DNA from: Natronoglycomyces albus
GTDB taxonomy: Bacteria; Actinomycetota; Actinomycetes; Mycobacteriales; Micromonosporaceae
Length of the DNA stretch: 64,000 bases
Assembly: GCF_016925535.1 (NCBI RefSeq)
Contig: NZ_CP070496.1
Coordinates: 1,488,001-1,552,000 of the forward strand
Reading direction: 5' to 3'
The notes beneath the pieces were generated by a model that saw only the letters and a list, made by a program, of their open reading frames with translations, was not told the DNA's origin and searched no databases. Below, in pieces: positions 37,176 through 46,984 of this stretch. A program made the translations under genes and the position numbers. Within the stretch, counting starts at the first letter, position 1. Every line of letters begins with the position of its first letter.

Positions 37176-38885
37176 GTGAGTGTCTTCCATGCCCCCCATC
37201 TTCCCCTAGCGGATCCTGGCTACCCAAAGAAACTGACCCCTTGGCGGTTGCTGTTTTGGCTCATGAGCCGGCGCAAGCTCAATTTGGTCGTGGCCGCGCT
37301 CTTCAGCTGCATAGGTTTGGGCGCCATGGCGGTCTTCCCCTTCTTCATCTCTGGGGCGATCGACTACGGACTAACACCGCGCGACGGAAACGCGCTGGCG
37401 TGGTGGAGCCTCGGCATGGTCGTGTTTGGCTTCTTCACCGCCTTTGGCATTGTCATGGGAATCCGCCTGACGGTCTATATCCGGCAAGACGCCGCCTATC
37501 GGGCGTTGCAGATCGTCACCGCCCATGTCACCCGGCTGGGCAGTCGACTCAATCGCAAAGTCTCCACCGGTGAAGTTGTCAGCGTGGGGGCGACAGACGT
37601 GCGTAAGGTTAGCGTCGCCGTTGACGCGATCTTTCCCGTTTTCGGCGCCCTCGCGGCCTTCATCGGTGTTGGCACTTTGCTGTTTCTTACCAATCCCTAC
37701 CTGGCATTGCTAGTCATCGTCGGCATGATTACCGTCGGAGTCGTGACCGGCCCAGTGCTGGGTCGGTTTCAAAACCGCCACTCGACGTACCGCGACGAAA
37801 TTGGGAGCCTCACGTCGCACGCCTCCGATATCGTCGGCGGGCTACGGGTCCTACGCGGCATTGGCGGCGAGCAGCAGTTCGTCCAGCGATACCGCCAGCA
37901 ATCGAAGGAACTGAAGGCGGCAGGCTATCGACTGGCTAGACCACGTGGTCTCATAGAGACCATTGGGGAGGGCGCGCCCTCGCTTTTGCTCGTTTTGACC
38001 CTGTGGATGTCGGGCCGTATGGTCCTCAACGACTCCATCACCACCGGCGATATGGTGGCCGCCTTCGGCTACGTGCTGGGCCTTATGCTCCCGACCTTCT
38101 GGTTGATGGACACCGCCATTCGCCTCATCGAGGGGCGAGTCGCGACCGGGCGCATCGTCGAGGTCTTGAATATCCCCGCCCCCGACGCGAACGGCGACCA
38201 CGAAAGTGGGCCTAGCGGCGAGGCTGACCTCTACGACCCTGATTCGGGTCTGACCGTGCCCGCGGGGAAACTGACGGCGGTGGTCTCCGATGACGCCGAG
38301 GCCGCCACAGCGATTTTTGACCGGTTGGGGCTCTACAACTCGACTCAGGCCCGCTTCGGCGACGTCGAGGTGGCTGCGATGGACCCACAGGAAGTGCGTG
38401 ATCGCATTCTGGTGGCCGAGCACGATGCCTACCTCTTTGCGGGCAGCATGCGGTCCCTCATTGGCGCGGCCGATCCCGACGCGGACGTCGCCGCCGCAGT
38501 GCACACCGCGTCGGCGGACGACATAGTCGCTGAGCTGCCCAAAGGTCTCGACACCATGCTGACCAACCAGGCTCGCACCCTCTCGGGCGGCCAACGGCAA
38601 CGCGTGCGCCTTGCACGCGCCGTCGCCGCCGAGAAAGAGGTGCTGTTGCTGTCCGAACCCACCTCGGCGGTGGACTCGCACACTGAGGCCCGCATTGTCG
38701 CCCGGCTCACCCGCCATCGTCGCGGACGGACGACCGGAATCATCACTTCCTCGCCTTTGTGGCTGTCTGCGGCTGATTCGGTCGCCTATGTCGCGGACGG
38801 GAAGGTTGTCTCCTCGGGCACTCATCAGGAGCTTCTCCGCTCGAGCCCCGAATATCGGGCCCACGTCACCAGGGAGGATTCGTGA
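37176..38885 (+). CDS. ABC exporter subunit A with degenerate Walker sites
   Basis: 569 residues. An N-terminal six-helix exporter domain (about 30-310) is followed by a nucleotide-binding domain. The Walker A loop is missing (LTAVVSDDAEAATAI, no GxxGKS). Walker B reads LLLSEPTSAVD with Ser for Asp, and the H-loop His is replaced (GIITSSPLWL). The signature LSGGQRQRVRLARA is intact. It therefore cannot hydrolyse ATP by itself but offers the signature for the partner's site. It overlaps the second subunit gene (GTGA), so the two form a heterodimer. GTG 37176 is the start. The substrate is unknown. Confidence 0.9.
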   Translation: MSVFHAPHLPLADPGYPKKLTPWRLLFWLMSRRKLNLVVAALFSCIGLGAMAVFPFFISGAIDYGLTPRDGNALAWWSLGMVVFGFFTAFGIVMGIRLTVYIRQDAAYRALQIVTAHVTRLGSRLNRKVSTGEVVSVGATDVRKVSVAVDAIFPVFGALAAFIGVGTLLFLTNPYLALLVIVGMITVGVVTGPVLGRFQNRHSTYRDEIGSLTSHASDIVGGLRVLRGIGGEQQFVQRYRQQSKELKAAGYRLARPRGLIETIGEGAPSLLLVLTLWMSGRMVLNDSITTGDMVAAFGYVLGLMLPTFWLMDTAIRLIEGRVATGRIVEVLNIPAPDANGDHESGPSGEADLYDPDSGLTVPAGKLTAVVSDDAEAATAIFDRLGLYNSTQARFGDVEVAAMDPQEVRDRILVAEHDAYLFAGSMRSLIGAADPDADVAAAVHTASADDIVAELPKGLDTMLTNQARTLSGGQRQRVRLARAVAAEKEVLLLSEPTSAVDSHTEARIVARLTRHRRGRTTGIITSSPLWLSAADSVAYVADGKVVSSGTHQELLRSSPEYRAHVTREDS

Positions 38886-40717
38886 GCACTCATCAATTGC
38901 CCGTGGCATCGGGCCGCAGAATGTGGAAGGCCTTCACGGGCCTTGTGCGTCCTGAGTGGAAAGCGATTGCGGCGGCAACGCTCTTCATCATGATCTCCTC
39001 AGTGGGTGGTGCCGCAGGGCCGCTGTTGCTGGGCTACATGGTCGACGAAGTGGGCAATGGCACCTCCACTAGTCGCGTCGACCTCATCGCCGCCCTTATG
39101 TTGTTGGCGGTCCTCACCACAGCGGTCTTCAGCTTCGCCAGCACGTGGGTGGCGGTTCGGCTCGGTGAGCGACTTGGAGCCACTATGCGCGAGCGCTTCG
39201 TCGACCGCTGTTTGCGACTGCCGCTACCGGTTGTGGAGCGAGCCGGGTCCGGAGACTTGATGACCCGTTCCTCTGCCGACGTTCCCGAAGCTGGTGCGAT
39301 GCTGCGCGATGGCTTGCCCAATGTGATTATGAGCTCGATCCAAATGCTTATCTTCATGGCCGCGCTGGTGTGGATAAGCCCGACTCTGAGCATCGCCATG
39401 TTGTTCCTGGTGCCAGCGATTCTGCCGATGATGATCTGGTTTTTGCGGCGTGCCCCCGACGCCTACTTGCGCGAACGCGAAGTCGAGTCCGAGATCGGGG
39501 AGACCCTGGCGGCCAGTGCCGATGGATCGCGCACTGTCGAGGCATATGGCCTTGCCCAGCGGCGTCGCGAGGCATCAGACGAATGCATCAGCCAGCATTG
39601 GGCTGCCTCGCGCTATATTCTGCGGTTGCGTACGGTGTTCTTCCCGGCGTTGGATAGTTCCTATGCCTTGCCCACGGCGGCGATCTTTCTCATGGGCGGA
39701 GTCATGTACTTCAACGGCTCAATGTCGCTGGGCGTCGTCGCGGCCGCAGCCATGCTATCGCGTCAACTCATCCTGCCCATCGACTACATTCTCATGTGGA
39801 TTGAACGGGTGCAGCGAGGGATCGCGGCGCTGGCGCGCGTCGAAGGGGTCGGAGAAGTCGAGGACACCGACCCCAAGGTCGCCCAGCAGCTGCCGACCGA
39901 CGGAGCTGTCACGTTGCGCCAAGTGCGTTTCGCCTATGGAGACGGAAACGATGTGCTCCACGGGGTTACGTTGGAGATTCCAGCCGGGCAGCGTCTGGCC
40001 GTGGTCGGGCCGTCGGGAGCCGGGAAGTCGACTCTGGCCCGTCTCATCTCTGGGGTGGATTCGCCGCGTTCGGGCAGTGTGGAGATCGGGGGAGTGCCGG
40101 TCGAAGATCTGCCGTTGATCGAGCGGCGCAAGCGAGTCAGTCTCGTGACGCAAGACCATTACGTATTTGCGGCTCCGGTGCGCGATAACCTCGCGCTCGC
40201 CAAGGAGGATGCCACCGAGGAGGAGCTATTCGCGGCTCTGACTACCGTCGGTGCCACCTGGGTGGCTGAACTGGAAAGTGGGCTCGACACCCAGGTGGGC
40301 GGAACTAACGCCGAGTTGGACGCGGCGAAGGCGCAACAGCTGGCTTTGGCACGGATTGTGCTGGCGGACCCGGAAATCGTGATTCTTGATGAGGCCACTG
40401 CGATGTTGGATCCGCAGGCGGCGCGCGATACTGAGCGGGCCTTGGAGGCGGTTCTAGCTGGGCGTACGGTCATCGCCATCGCCCACCGATTGCAGACCGC
40501 GCACGACGCGGAGCGGGTGGCAGTCATGGAAGACGGGCGTGTGGCCGAACTGGGAAGCCATGATGAGCTGCTGGAACGCCAGGGCACGTACGCGAGCCTG
40601 TGGGCAGCTTGGCATGGTGAGTCAGTGTTGGCCAACTCCGAAACCTTAGGCTCCGGGAGCACCAGCGGTGGCGGTAACCAGTGGCAAGGCGAGAGGTTGG
40701 GGCGGCTTTTGGGCTGA
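38882..40717 (+). CDS. ABC exporter subunit B with intact Walker motifs, lost signature
   Basis: 611 residues. The membrane domain is followed by an NBD with an intact Walker A (VVGPSGAGKSTLAR), Walker B (IVILDEATAMLD) and H-loop (IAIAHRLQTA). The signature is degenerate: LDAAKAQQLALA where LSGGQ is expected. With subunit A (37176) only one composite ATP site can be complete: Walker motifs of B with the signature of A. The other site lacks both halves. The start GTG 38882 overlaps the end of subunit A. Confidence 0.92.
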   Translation: MSTHQLPVASGRRMWKAFTGLVRPEWKAIAAATLFIMISSVGGAAGPLLLGYMVDEVGNGTSTSRVDLIAALMLLAVLTTAVFSFASTWVAVRLGERLGATMRERFVDRCLRLPLPVVERAGSGDLMTRSSADVPEAGAMLRDGLPNVIMSSIQMLIFMAALVWISPTLSIAMLFLVPAILPMMIWFLRRAPDAYLREREVESEIGETLAASADGSRTVEAYGLAQRRREASDECISQHWAASRYILRLRTVFFPALDSSYALPTAAIFLMGGVMYFNGSMSLGVVAAAAMLSRQLILPIDYILMWIERVQRGIAALARVEGVGEVEDTDPKVAQQLPTDGAVTLRQVRFAYGDGNDVLHGVTLEIPAGQRLAVVGPSGAGKSTLARLISGVDSPRSGSVEIGGVPVEDLPLIERRKRVSLVTQDHYVFAAPVRDNLALAKEDATEEELFAALTTVGATWVAELESGLDTQVGGTNAELDAAKAQQLALARIVLADPEIVILDEATAMLDPQAARDTERALEAVLAGRTVIAIAHRLQTAHDAERVAVMEDGRVAELGSHDELLERQGTYASLWAAWHGESVLANSETLGSGSTSGGGNQWQGERLGRLLG

Positions 40718-40795
40718 AACAATGCCGCTTGGCCGCGCTTGCCCCAGTGCGGATGGGGTCAGAAAGACTCCCCTTGCTGGGTGAACACTAAAGAC

Positions 40796-40820
40796 GGGGC
40801 CCGACTAAAAGCCGGGCCCC
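40796..40820. terminator. Terminator hairpin after the ABC pair
   Basis: GGGGCCCG (40796-40803) pairs with CGGGCCCC (40813-40820), loop nine bases. The + strand has no T-run after it. It lies in the 540-base gap 40718-41257, which holds no convincing gene; the rest of that gap carries the gatCAB promoter. Confidence 0.7.
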
Positions 40821-41257
40821 GCTACTGGTCCGAGAACACCACCACGCGGAACACCCACCGCGTCAGCAAGGAAACAGAAAGGAAACCAGGAAACCCGTTC
40901 CGGACCAGTGAGTTTCATCATAAACCACCACCGCCACGGTTGTGAAACCACCTCGGAAACATTGCGCACCGGGTGGTCATATACGCAGGCCGTGGGTGCC
41001 TTACAGGCTTGGTCACGGCGAGTCATAGACTCATATAGTCGCTACCCGCGCCGCTTTACGGCCTCGCGCGCAACGCTTGGCGGCCCGCAGTCGGGAGCAC
41101 CTGATTTCCGCAGCCCTAGGGCCGGGTCCCAGCAGCGAAGACAGATGTGAGACCGAGCCGACGACATTGCACAGCCGCACGGGACGCAGCACCGATTTTA
41201 CGGTGAGATGTATGTGCGCAATACGCACGAAACGATTCCAAACCATAAGGACCATTG

Positions 41258-41557
41258 ATGAGCACGATTTCCCGCTCGGAGGTTGCGCACCTGGCGCGAC
41301 TGGCCCGCCTCGACGTCACCGAAGAGGAACTAGACTCCTTCGCCGGTCAACTGGACGTGATCTTGCAGTCGATGCAGTCGCTGCGTGGGGTGAACACCGA
41401 GAATGTTCGCCCCACCTCCCACGCGGTGCCGCTCACCAATGTCTACCGGGACGATGTGGTCGTGCCCAGTCTTGACCGCGATCGAGTTTTGGCCGGAGCG
41501 CCCGACGCCGCCGAAGACCGTTTCCGTGTACCGCGCATCTTGAGCGAAGAGGAGTAG
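41258..41557 (+). CDS. gatC: Glutamyl/aspartyl-tRNA amidotransferase subunit C
   Basis: 99 residues, typical Gat[21 protein letters not shown] and the conserved [17 protein letters not shown]. It bridges GatA and GatB. AAGGA (41247-41251) precedes ATG 41258. gatA begins five bases after its stop, and gatB six after gatA, so the three form one operon. Confidence 0.96.
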   Translation: MSTISRSEVAHLARLARLDVTEEELDSFAGQLDVILQSMQSLRGVNTENVRPTSHAVPLTNVYRDDVVVPSLDRDRVLAGAPDAAEDRFRVPRILSEEE

Positions 41558-41561
41558 ATCA

Positions 41562-43073
41562 GTGAACGAAGCGATCACTAACAAGACCGCTGCGGAGCTG
41601 GCCGAGGCCATTCGTTCCGGAGAACACTCCGCCCGCGAGGTTACCCAGGCATTTCTCGACCGCATTGATGCTCTCGACGGCACCATTGGCGCGTTCTTGC
41701 ATGTCAACCACGCGGGAGCCCTAGCGACTGCCGACGAGGTGGATCGAGCCCGGGAAGCCGGGGAAGAGCTTGGCCCCCTGGCCGGAGTACCAATCGCGGT
41801 TAAGGACATCTTCTGTACCCAGGACATGCCGACGACGGCTGCCTCGAAAATTCTCGAAGGCTGGGTGCCCCCGTACGACTCCACCATCGTGCAGCGCATC
41901 CGCGCGGCCAAGATGCCAATCCTGGGCAAGACCAACATGGACGAGTTCGCCATGGGTTCCTCCACGGAGTATTCGGCCTATCAGCTGACGCGTAACCCAT
42001 GGGACACCCATCGCATCCCGGGTGGGTCCGGGGGCGGCTCCTCGGCCGCTGTCGCCGCCCGGCTAGCTCCGCTGGCCACCGGCACCGACACCGGCGGTTC
42101 GATCCGTCAGCCAGGCGCCGTCACCGGCACCTTTGGCGCCAAGCCCACCTACGGGGGAACCTCGCGGTACGGCCTCATCGCCTTTTCCTCCTCACTGGAC
42201 ACTCCAGGACCCGTGTCGCGCAACACCCTTGACGGTGCGCTGCTCCACGAGGTCATGGGCGGACACGACCCGCGTGACTCCACGTCGATCGACCAGCCGG
42301 TTCCACCGGTAGTCGAGGCGGCTCGCACGGGGGCCAACGGCGACCTCAGCGGAGTGACGTTGGGTGTGGTCAAGGAATTCGCCTCTGGTGACACCCAAGG
42401 GGCCGAGGAAGGCGTTCTCGCCGCCTACCGTGCTGGGGTGGCGACGTTGGAGAAACTCGGAGCGAAGATCGTCGAAGTCTCCTGCCCGAACTTCCTGCAC
42501 GCACTGCCCACGTACTACCTCATCGCGCCGTCGGAATGTTCCTCGAACCTGGCGCGCTACGACGGGGTGCGCTATGGCGTGCGCGTCGGCGATGACGGCG
42601 AACGATCCCTCGAAGAGGTCATGTCGACCACCCGGGAAGCCGGTTTCGGCCCTGAGGTCAAGCGTCGCATCATGCTGGGAACCTACGCTCTCTCAGCCGG
42701 ATACGTCGACCAATTCTATGGCCAGGCGCAAAAGGTACGCACCCTGATCACGCAGGACTTCCAGACCGCGTTTGCGAAGGTGGACGCTTTGATCAGCCCG
42801 ACGACACCGTTTATCGCCTTCGAGTTTGGCGCCCGCACCTCCGACCCGTACCAGATGTACCTGTCGGACCTGTACACAATTCCCACCAACCTTTATGGCG
42901 GCCCTGCGGTCTCGGTGCCGTGTGGACTCAGTGAGGGAATGCCGGTCGGTCTCCAAGTCATGGGCCCGACCATGGGAGACGAGATCACCTACCAGGTCGC
43001 CGCAGCGCTCGAATCCACTCAAGGGACCTTGCTGGCCGATACGGCACCCGAGCTCACCGCCGAAGGGAAGTAA
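41562..43073 (+). CDS. gatA: Glutamyl/aspartyl-tRNA amidotransferase subunit A
   Basis: 503 residues of the amidase signature family. The catalytic Lys lies in [10 protein letters not shown], cis-Ser in [12 protein letters not shown], and the Ser nucleophile in [13 protein letters not shown]. It releases ammonia from glutamine for the transamidation of mischarged Glu-tRNA(Gln)/Asp-tRNA(Asn). GTG 41562 follows GAGGAG. Confidence 0.97.
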   Translation: MNEAITNKTAAELAEAIRSGEHSAREVTQAFLDRIDALDGTIGAFLHVNHAGALATADEVDRAREAGEELGPLAGVPIAVKDIFCTQDMPTTAASKILEGWVPPYDSTIVQRIRAAKMPILGKTNMDEFAMGSSTEYSAYQLTRNPWDTHRIPGGSGGGSSAAVAARLAPLATGTDTGGSIRQPGAVTGTFGAKPTYGGTSRYGLIAFSSSLDTPGPVSRNTLDGALLHEVMGGHDPRDSTSIDQPVPPVVEAARTGANGDLSGVTLGVVKEFASGDTQGAEEGVLAAYRAGVATLEKLGAKIVEVSCPNFLHALPTYYLIAPSECSSNLARYDGVRYGVRVGDDGERSLEEVMSTTREAGFGPEVKRRIMLGTYALSAGYVDQFYGQAQKVRTLITQDFQTAFAKVDALISPTTPFIAFEFGARTSDPYQMYLSDLYTIPTNLYGGPAVSVPCGLSEGMPVGLQVMGPTMGDEITYQVAAALESTQGTLLADTAPELTAEGK

Positions 43074-43078
43074 CCGAC

Positions 43079-44575
43079 ATGACCAACGCCATCGAGACTG
43101 TCGACTACGCTGACGTCGTCGCTCGTTACGAGCCCGTCATCGGCCTGGAAACCCACATCGAGCTGGGCACGAACACCAAGATGTTCTGCGGGTGCGCCAC
43201 CGGATTCGGTGCCGAACCCAACACGCAGGTTTGCCCCGTTTGTCTGGGTTTGCCCGGAGCTCTCCCGGTAGCCAACCGGGCTGCCATCGAGGCCACCATC
43301 CGCATCGGGCTCATGCTCAACTGCGGCATTGCCCAGTGGTGCCGCTTCGCGCGGAAGAACTACTTCTATCCGGACATGCCGAAGAACTTCCAAACCAGCC
43401 AATATGACGAGCCACTGTGTGAGGACGGCTGGGTCGACGTCGTCGTCGACGGCCAAACGCACCGCGTTGAGATCGAACGCGTCCACCTCGAAGAGGACAC
43501 CGGCAAAAGCCTTCACGTCGGGGGAGCCACCGGCCGTATCCACGGAGCCACCGAATCGCTGCTCGACTACAACCGAGCCGGAATCCCGCTGGTGGAAATC
43601 GTTACCAAACCCATCACCGGTACCGGCGCGAAAGCTCCGGAAATTGCCCGGGCCTACGTCACCGAGCTGCGCGACATCATCCGCTCGCTCAACGTCTCCG
43701 ACGTGCGGATGGAACAAGGTTCGATGCGCTGCGACGTAAACACCTCGCTGTCGAAACCCGGCCAAGAGTGGGGCACCCGCACCGAGACCAAAAACGTCAA
43801 CTCGTTGCGTTCGGTCGAACGCGCCGTGCGCTTCGAGATGACCCGGCAAGCCGCCGTCCTCGACGGTGGCGGCACCATCTTGCAGGAGACACGCCACTTC
43901 CAAGAGGACTCCGGCACAACCGCCCCGGGTCGCAGCAAGGAAACGGCAACGGATTACCGCTACTTCCCAGAACCAGACCTAGCGCCAATGCAGCCGGACC
44001 CGGCCTGGGTCAAGGAACTAAAAGACAACCTGCCAGAGCTGCCGCGCCTGCACCGTCAGCGCCTGCAAGAGGCATGGGGCCTATCCGACTTCGAAATGCA
44101 ATCGGTTGTCAACGCCGAGGCCGTTGACCTCATCGAGGCCACGGTTGCCGCGGGCGCCAGTAGCGAAGCCGCCCGCAAATGGTGGCTGGGGGAGCTGTCT
44201 CGCACTGCCAATGAACAAGACATCTCTCTCGAAGAGCTGGCCATCACTCCGGGTCAGGTCTCGCAGCTACAGAAAATGGTCGATGAGGGCAAGCTGAACG
44301 ACAAGCTGGCCCGCCAAGTCATCGTCGGAGTTCTCGCTGGCGAAGGCGACCCGACCGAAGTAGCCACCGCGCGAGGCCTAGAGGTCGTCAGCGACACAGG
44401 CGCGTTGGAGAAGGCTGTCGAGGAGGCAATCGAGGCGAACCCGGACGTGGCTGACAAGATCCGCGCTGGCAAGCACGCAGCCGCCGGGGCGCTTATCGGG
44501 TCGGTCATGAAGGCGACTCGCGGCCAGGCTGATGCCAAAACCGTGCGCGAGTTGATCCTTACTAAGCTCTCGTAG
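43079..44575 (+). CDS. gatB: Glutamyl/aspartyl-tRNA amidotransferase subunit B
   Basis: 498 residues. [18 protein letters not shown], then [13 protein letters not shown] (zinc Cys), [18 protein letters not shown], and the C-terminal YqeY-like domain ([20 protein letters not shown]-like) identify GatB. It phosphorylates and transamidates the tRNA-bound Glu/Asp with ammonia from GatA. Confidence 0.97.
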   Translation: MTNAIETVDYADVVARYEPVIGLETHIELGTNTKMFCGCATGFGAEPNTQVCPVCLGLPGALPVANRAAIEATIRIGLMLNCGIAQWCRFARKNYFYPDMPKNFQTSQYDEPLCEDGWVDVVVDGQTHRVEIERVHLEEDTGKSLHVGGATGRIHGATESLLDYNRAGIPLVEIVTKPITGTGAKAPEIARAYVTELRDIIRSLNVSDVRMEQGSMRCDVNTSLSKPGQEWGTRTETKNVNSLRSVERAVRFEMTRQAAVLDGGGTILQETRHFQEDSGTTAPGRSKETATDYRYFPEPDLAPMQPDPAWVKELKDNLPELPRLHRQRLQEAWGLSDFEMQSVVNAEAVDLIEATVAAGASSEAARKWWLGELSRTANEQDISLEELAITPGQVSQLQKMVDEGKLNDKLARQVIVGVLAGEGDPTEVATARGLEVVSDTGALEKAVEEAIEANPDVADKIRAGKHAAAGALIGSVMKATRGQADAKTVRELILTKLS

Positions 44576-44591
44576 TTGTCAGTAGTTGTGC

Positions 44592-44625
44592 GGGCCCGAC
44601 ATGGTTTTCATGTCGGGCCCTTTGC
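44592..44625 (+). terminator. Terminator of gatCAB
   Basis: GGGCCCGACATG (44592-44603) pairs perfectly with CATGTCGGGCCC (44609-44620) around a five-base loop, followed by TTTGCGTTTC. Confidence 0.92.
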
Positions 44626-45223
44626 GTTTCGCGCCGTGTGAGGCGTCGTCTGCGCGCCATGGTGTGGTTCCCAACCCAGGCGTGGGCCTGTTACGGTTGT
44701 CGAGGCGTCGCGGTCGTCTACGGGCGATCTGCCGCGATGGTGGCAAGGTGTCGCGATATCGATCGGCGTGCGACCTCTTGTGCGATGCCGCAACCGACCG
44801 GTGTTTATGGTTTCCTCCAGAGGCCACCGCGCTGTCGAGCTGGTGGTGGCTGCCGGGCACTCGTATGCAGGTGTCGCAATGTCGCATGCGACCCTGTTGA
44901 TCGACGCGAGTGACGCAGATGAGTGACCTAGGCATGGGCGCGCGCACTCGCCTGCTCTGTCGACACTCCGGCAATGACATATTGAGCACAATGAACAGCG
45001 ACGGCAGGGAGGTGGGACCAATGGGCGATGACCCTGGAAGTAGTTGTGACTATCAGCGGTTTTTTTCTTCTCAAATTCTCTCCCCGTGTCCTCTGCCGGG
45101 CTATGGTGATGCTCGCAGCCTGAGCTAAGCCGCAGTCTGATACCGGTCAGGGCCGCACCGCTTATGTGGAGCGACCACCTGATGCAGCCGAGGCACGGAC
45201 CAGTCGATGCTCGGAGGTGGCTG
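44626..45223. other. Non-coding gap upstream of mgtE
   Basis: About 600 bases without a supported gene. A T-run (TTTTTTT) lies at 45060-45066, but I found no strong stem directly before it. MgtE genes are often under an M-box magnesium riboswitch. I could not recognise its conserved boxes here, so no riboswitch is claimed. Confidence 0.4.
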
Positions 45224-46570
45224 ATGACGCCCAACTCGATTCCCACGCCGATTTCCCCGGCGGCTGTGGACAACCTGACGGCCTTGCGTGATGAGTTGGC
45301 CGCGATCTCTACAGTGGAAATAGCCGAGGAGTTCCCCCGCTGGGAGCTTGCGGAACAAGCTTTGCGTTTCCGGTTGCTGTCTAAGGACCGCGCTATCGCC
45401 GTGTTCGAGGAACTCGACCCGATCCATCAACAAGAGCTTCTCGACGCCTTGCGTGAAGAGTCGGTGCTGGAGTTGTTGGAGACGATGGAGGCCGATGACC
45501 GTGCCAAGCTGCTCGATGAGATGCCAGCGAAGGTGGCCACTCGCCTCCAGGCCCGGTTGAGTCCGGCAGAGCGCAGAGCGACAGCGAAGCTGCTGGGCTA
45601 TGAGCCGGAGTCCGCCGGGCGCATTATGACGCCTGGCTTCGTGAGCTTGCGGTCGTCAATGTCAGCTGCCGAGGCGATCGAACGCCTACGGCACCTTCCT
45701 ACCCGGCCACGACACCTCGATGTGCTTCCTGTCACCGATGGCTTCCGTAAGCTGCTAGGAGTCGTTGATCTTCCACATCTGGTCACAGCTGCGCCTGAGA
45801 CCCAGGTCGCGGAGGTAATGAGCGATGAGCACCATTCAATCCGTACCGATGCCGACCAGGAAGACGCCGCGCGCCTGATGCAGGAGGCCAACTTGGTCGC
45901 CTTGCCGGTGGTCGATTTCGAGGATCGGCTGGTCGGCATGATCACCGTCGACGACGCGATGGAGATTTTGGAAGCCGAGGACACCGAGGACATTTCTCGT
46001 GCCGGTGGTTCCGAACCGCTGGAACGCCCCTATTTGGCCGCGTCGGTGTTGCTGCTGGCTCGCAAGCGGGCCACGTGGCTGCTGATCTTGACTCTAGCGG
46101 CGGTATTGACGGTGGGAGTTCTTGACTCATTTGAAGCTGAGTTGGCTGCCGCGCCGGTGCTGGCGTTGTTTGTGCCGCTGTTGATCGGCACTGGCGGTAA
46201 CTCCGGGTCGCAGGCGGCGACCACGGTCATCCGCGCGATGGCTGTGGGGGAGGTGCGCTTCTCCGATATCGGGCGCATCATTTGGCGTGAAGGCCGCGTG
46301 GGTTTTGTCCTCGGTCTGATGTTGGCCTCTGTTGGCTTCCCCCTTGTCAGTCTCATCTACTCGCTGGAATTGGGCACGGTGGTGGCGTTGACTCTGGTGG
46401 CAATTTGTACCTGGGCAACGCTGGCTGGATCGTTCTTGCCGTTGTTGGCAAAGAAGGTGGGGATTGACCCGGCGGTAGTCTCGGCCCCCATGATCGCAAC
46501 GCTGTGCGATGCGACGGGCCTGCTGCTGTATTTCTCGATTGCCATCGCTGTGTTGGGGCCGACCCTCTAG
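45224..46570 (+). CDS. mgtE: Magnesium transporter MgtE
   Basis: 448 residues. The N-terminal superhelical domain is followed by a CBS pair (ESAGRIMTPGFVSLRSSMSA.. and LPVVDFEDRLVGMITVDDAM) that senses Mg2+. Five membrane helices follow, with the selectivity motif PLLIGTGGNSGSQAATTVIR. GGAGGTGG (45213-45220) precedes ATG 45224. Upstream in-frame starts are less likely. Confidence 0.95.
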   Translation: MTPNSIPTPISPAAVDNLTALRDELAAISTVEIAEEFPRWELAEQALRFRLLSKDRAIAVFEELDPIHQQELLDALREESVLELLETMEADDRAKLLDEMPAKVATRLQARLSPAERRATAKLLGYEPESAGRIMTPGFVSLRSSMSAAEAIERLRHLPTRPRHLDVLPVTDGFRKLLGVVDLPHLVTAAPETQVAEVMSDEHHSIRTDADQEDAARLMQEANLVALPVVDFEDRLVGMITVDDAMEILEAEDTEDISRAGGSEPLERPYLAASVLLLARKRATWLLILTLAAVLTVGVLDSFEAELAAAPVLALFVPLLIGTGGNSGSQAATTVIRAMAVGEVRFSDIGRIIWREGRVGFVLGLMLASVGFPLVSLIYSLELGTVVALTLVAICTWATLAGSFLPLLAKKVGIDPAVVSAPMIATLCDATGLLLYFSIAIAVLGPTL

Positions 46571-46984
46571 GCATCTTCCGGTGCGAGGTGAGGCGTTGTT
46601 GTCTCAGTTGTGCCTGGTCACACCGTTCCTGCTACGGCTAGACGGCACACCATGCCCCGAGGCGGAACTATGGCCCGGGGGCACAAAGTTGGCGATAGTC
46701 CAGGTGCCGACGTCGCGCTGCCAGTGCCCCAGCCGCCGGGTCTGGTGTTACCTCGTGAAGATTTCAGCGCGGTGAGACCAAGACAGCCGTGGCCTTAGCG
46801 TTCACGAAGCCGGGCGTGGCAAAACACGCCGTGGGATCTCCTCTGCCAGAGGCCCCACCGATGGAGAGTCGCCTCCTCCGCACAGCTTCGATCGGAACCG
46901 TTGCAAGCACGGCGCGTACGTCGCCGTGCGAACGCGGCACTTTGGGGCAGTGCCTCATGAGCGCACGCGGGAAGAATTCTGCGC
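46571..46984. other. Intergenic region after mgtE
   Basis: 414 bases between mgtE and the phosphoesterase gene, which converge. A 48-codon frame from ATG 46652 (MPRGG..) has no family resemblance and is not called. Several GC-rich inverted repeats are present but none with a T-run. Confidence 0.4.

Noticed and set aside
40805-41026. 73-codon minus-strand frame after the ABC pair
   Set aside because: No ribosome site; it begins in the gatC promoter zone and overlaps a terminator hairpin.
44626-45223. M-box magnesium riboswitch upstream of mgtE
   Set aside because: Expected from the gene, but I could not find its conserved boxes. A covariance-model search of 44620-45223 would settle it.
44608-45273. 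221-codon minus-strand frame upstream of mgtE
   Set aside because: Cys/Arg-rich product without family resemblance and no ribosome site; treated as non-coding.
46610-46798. 62-codon plus-strand frame after mgtE
   Set aside because: Proline-rich, no recognisable family, weak ribosome site; not supported as a gene.
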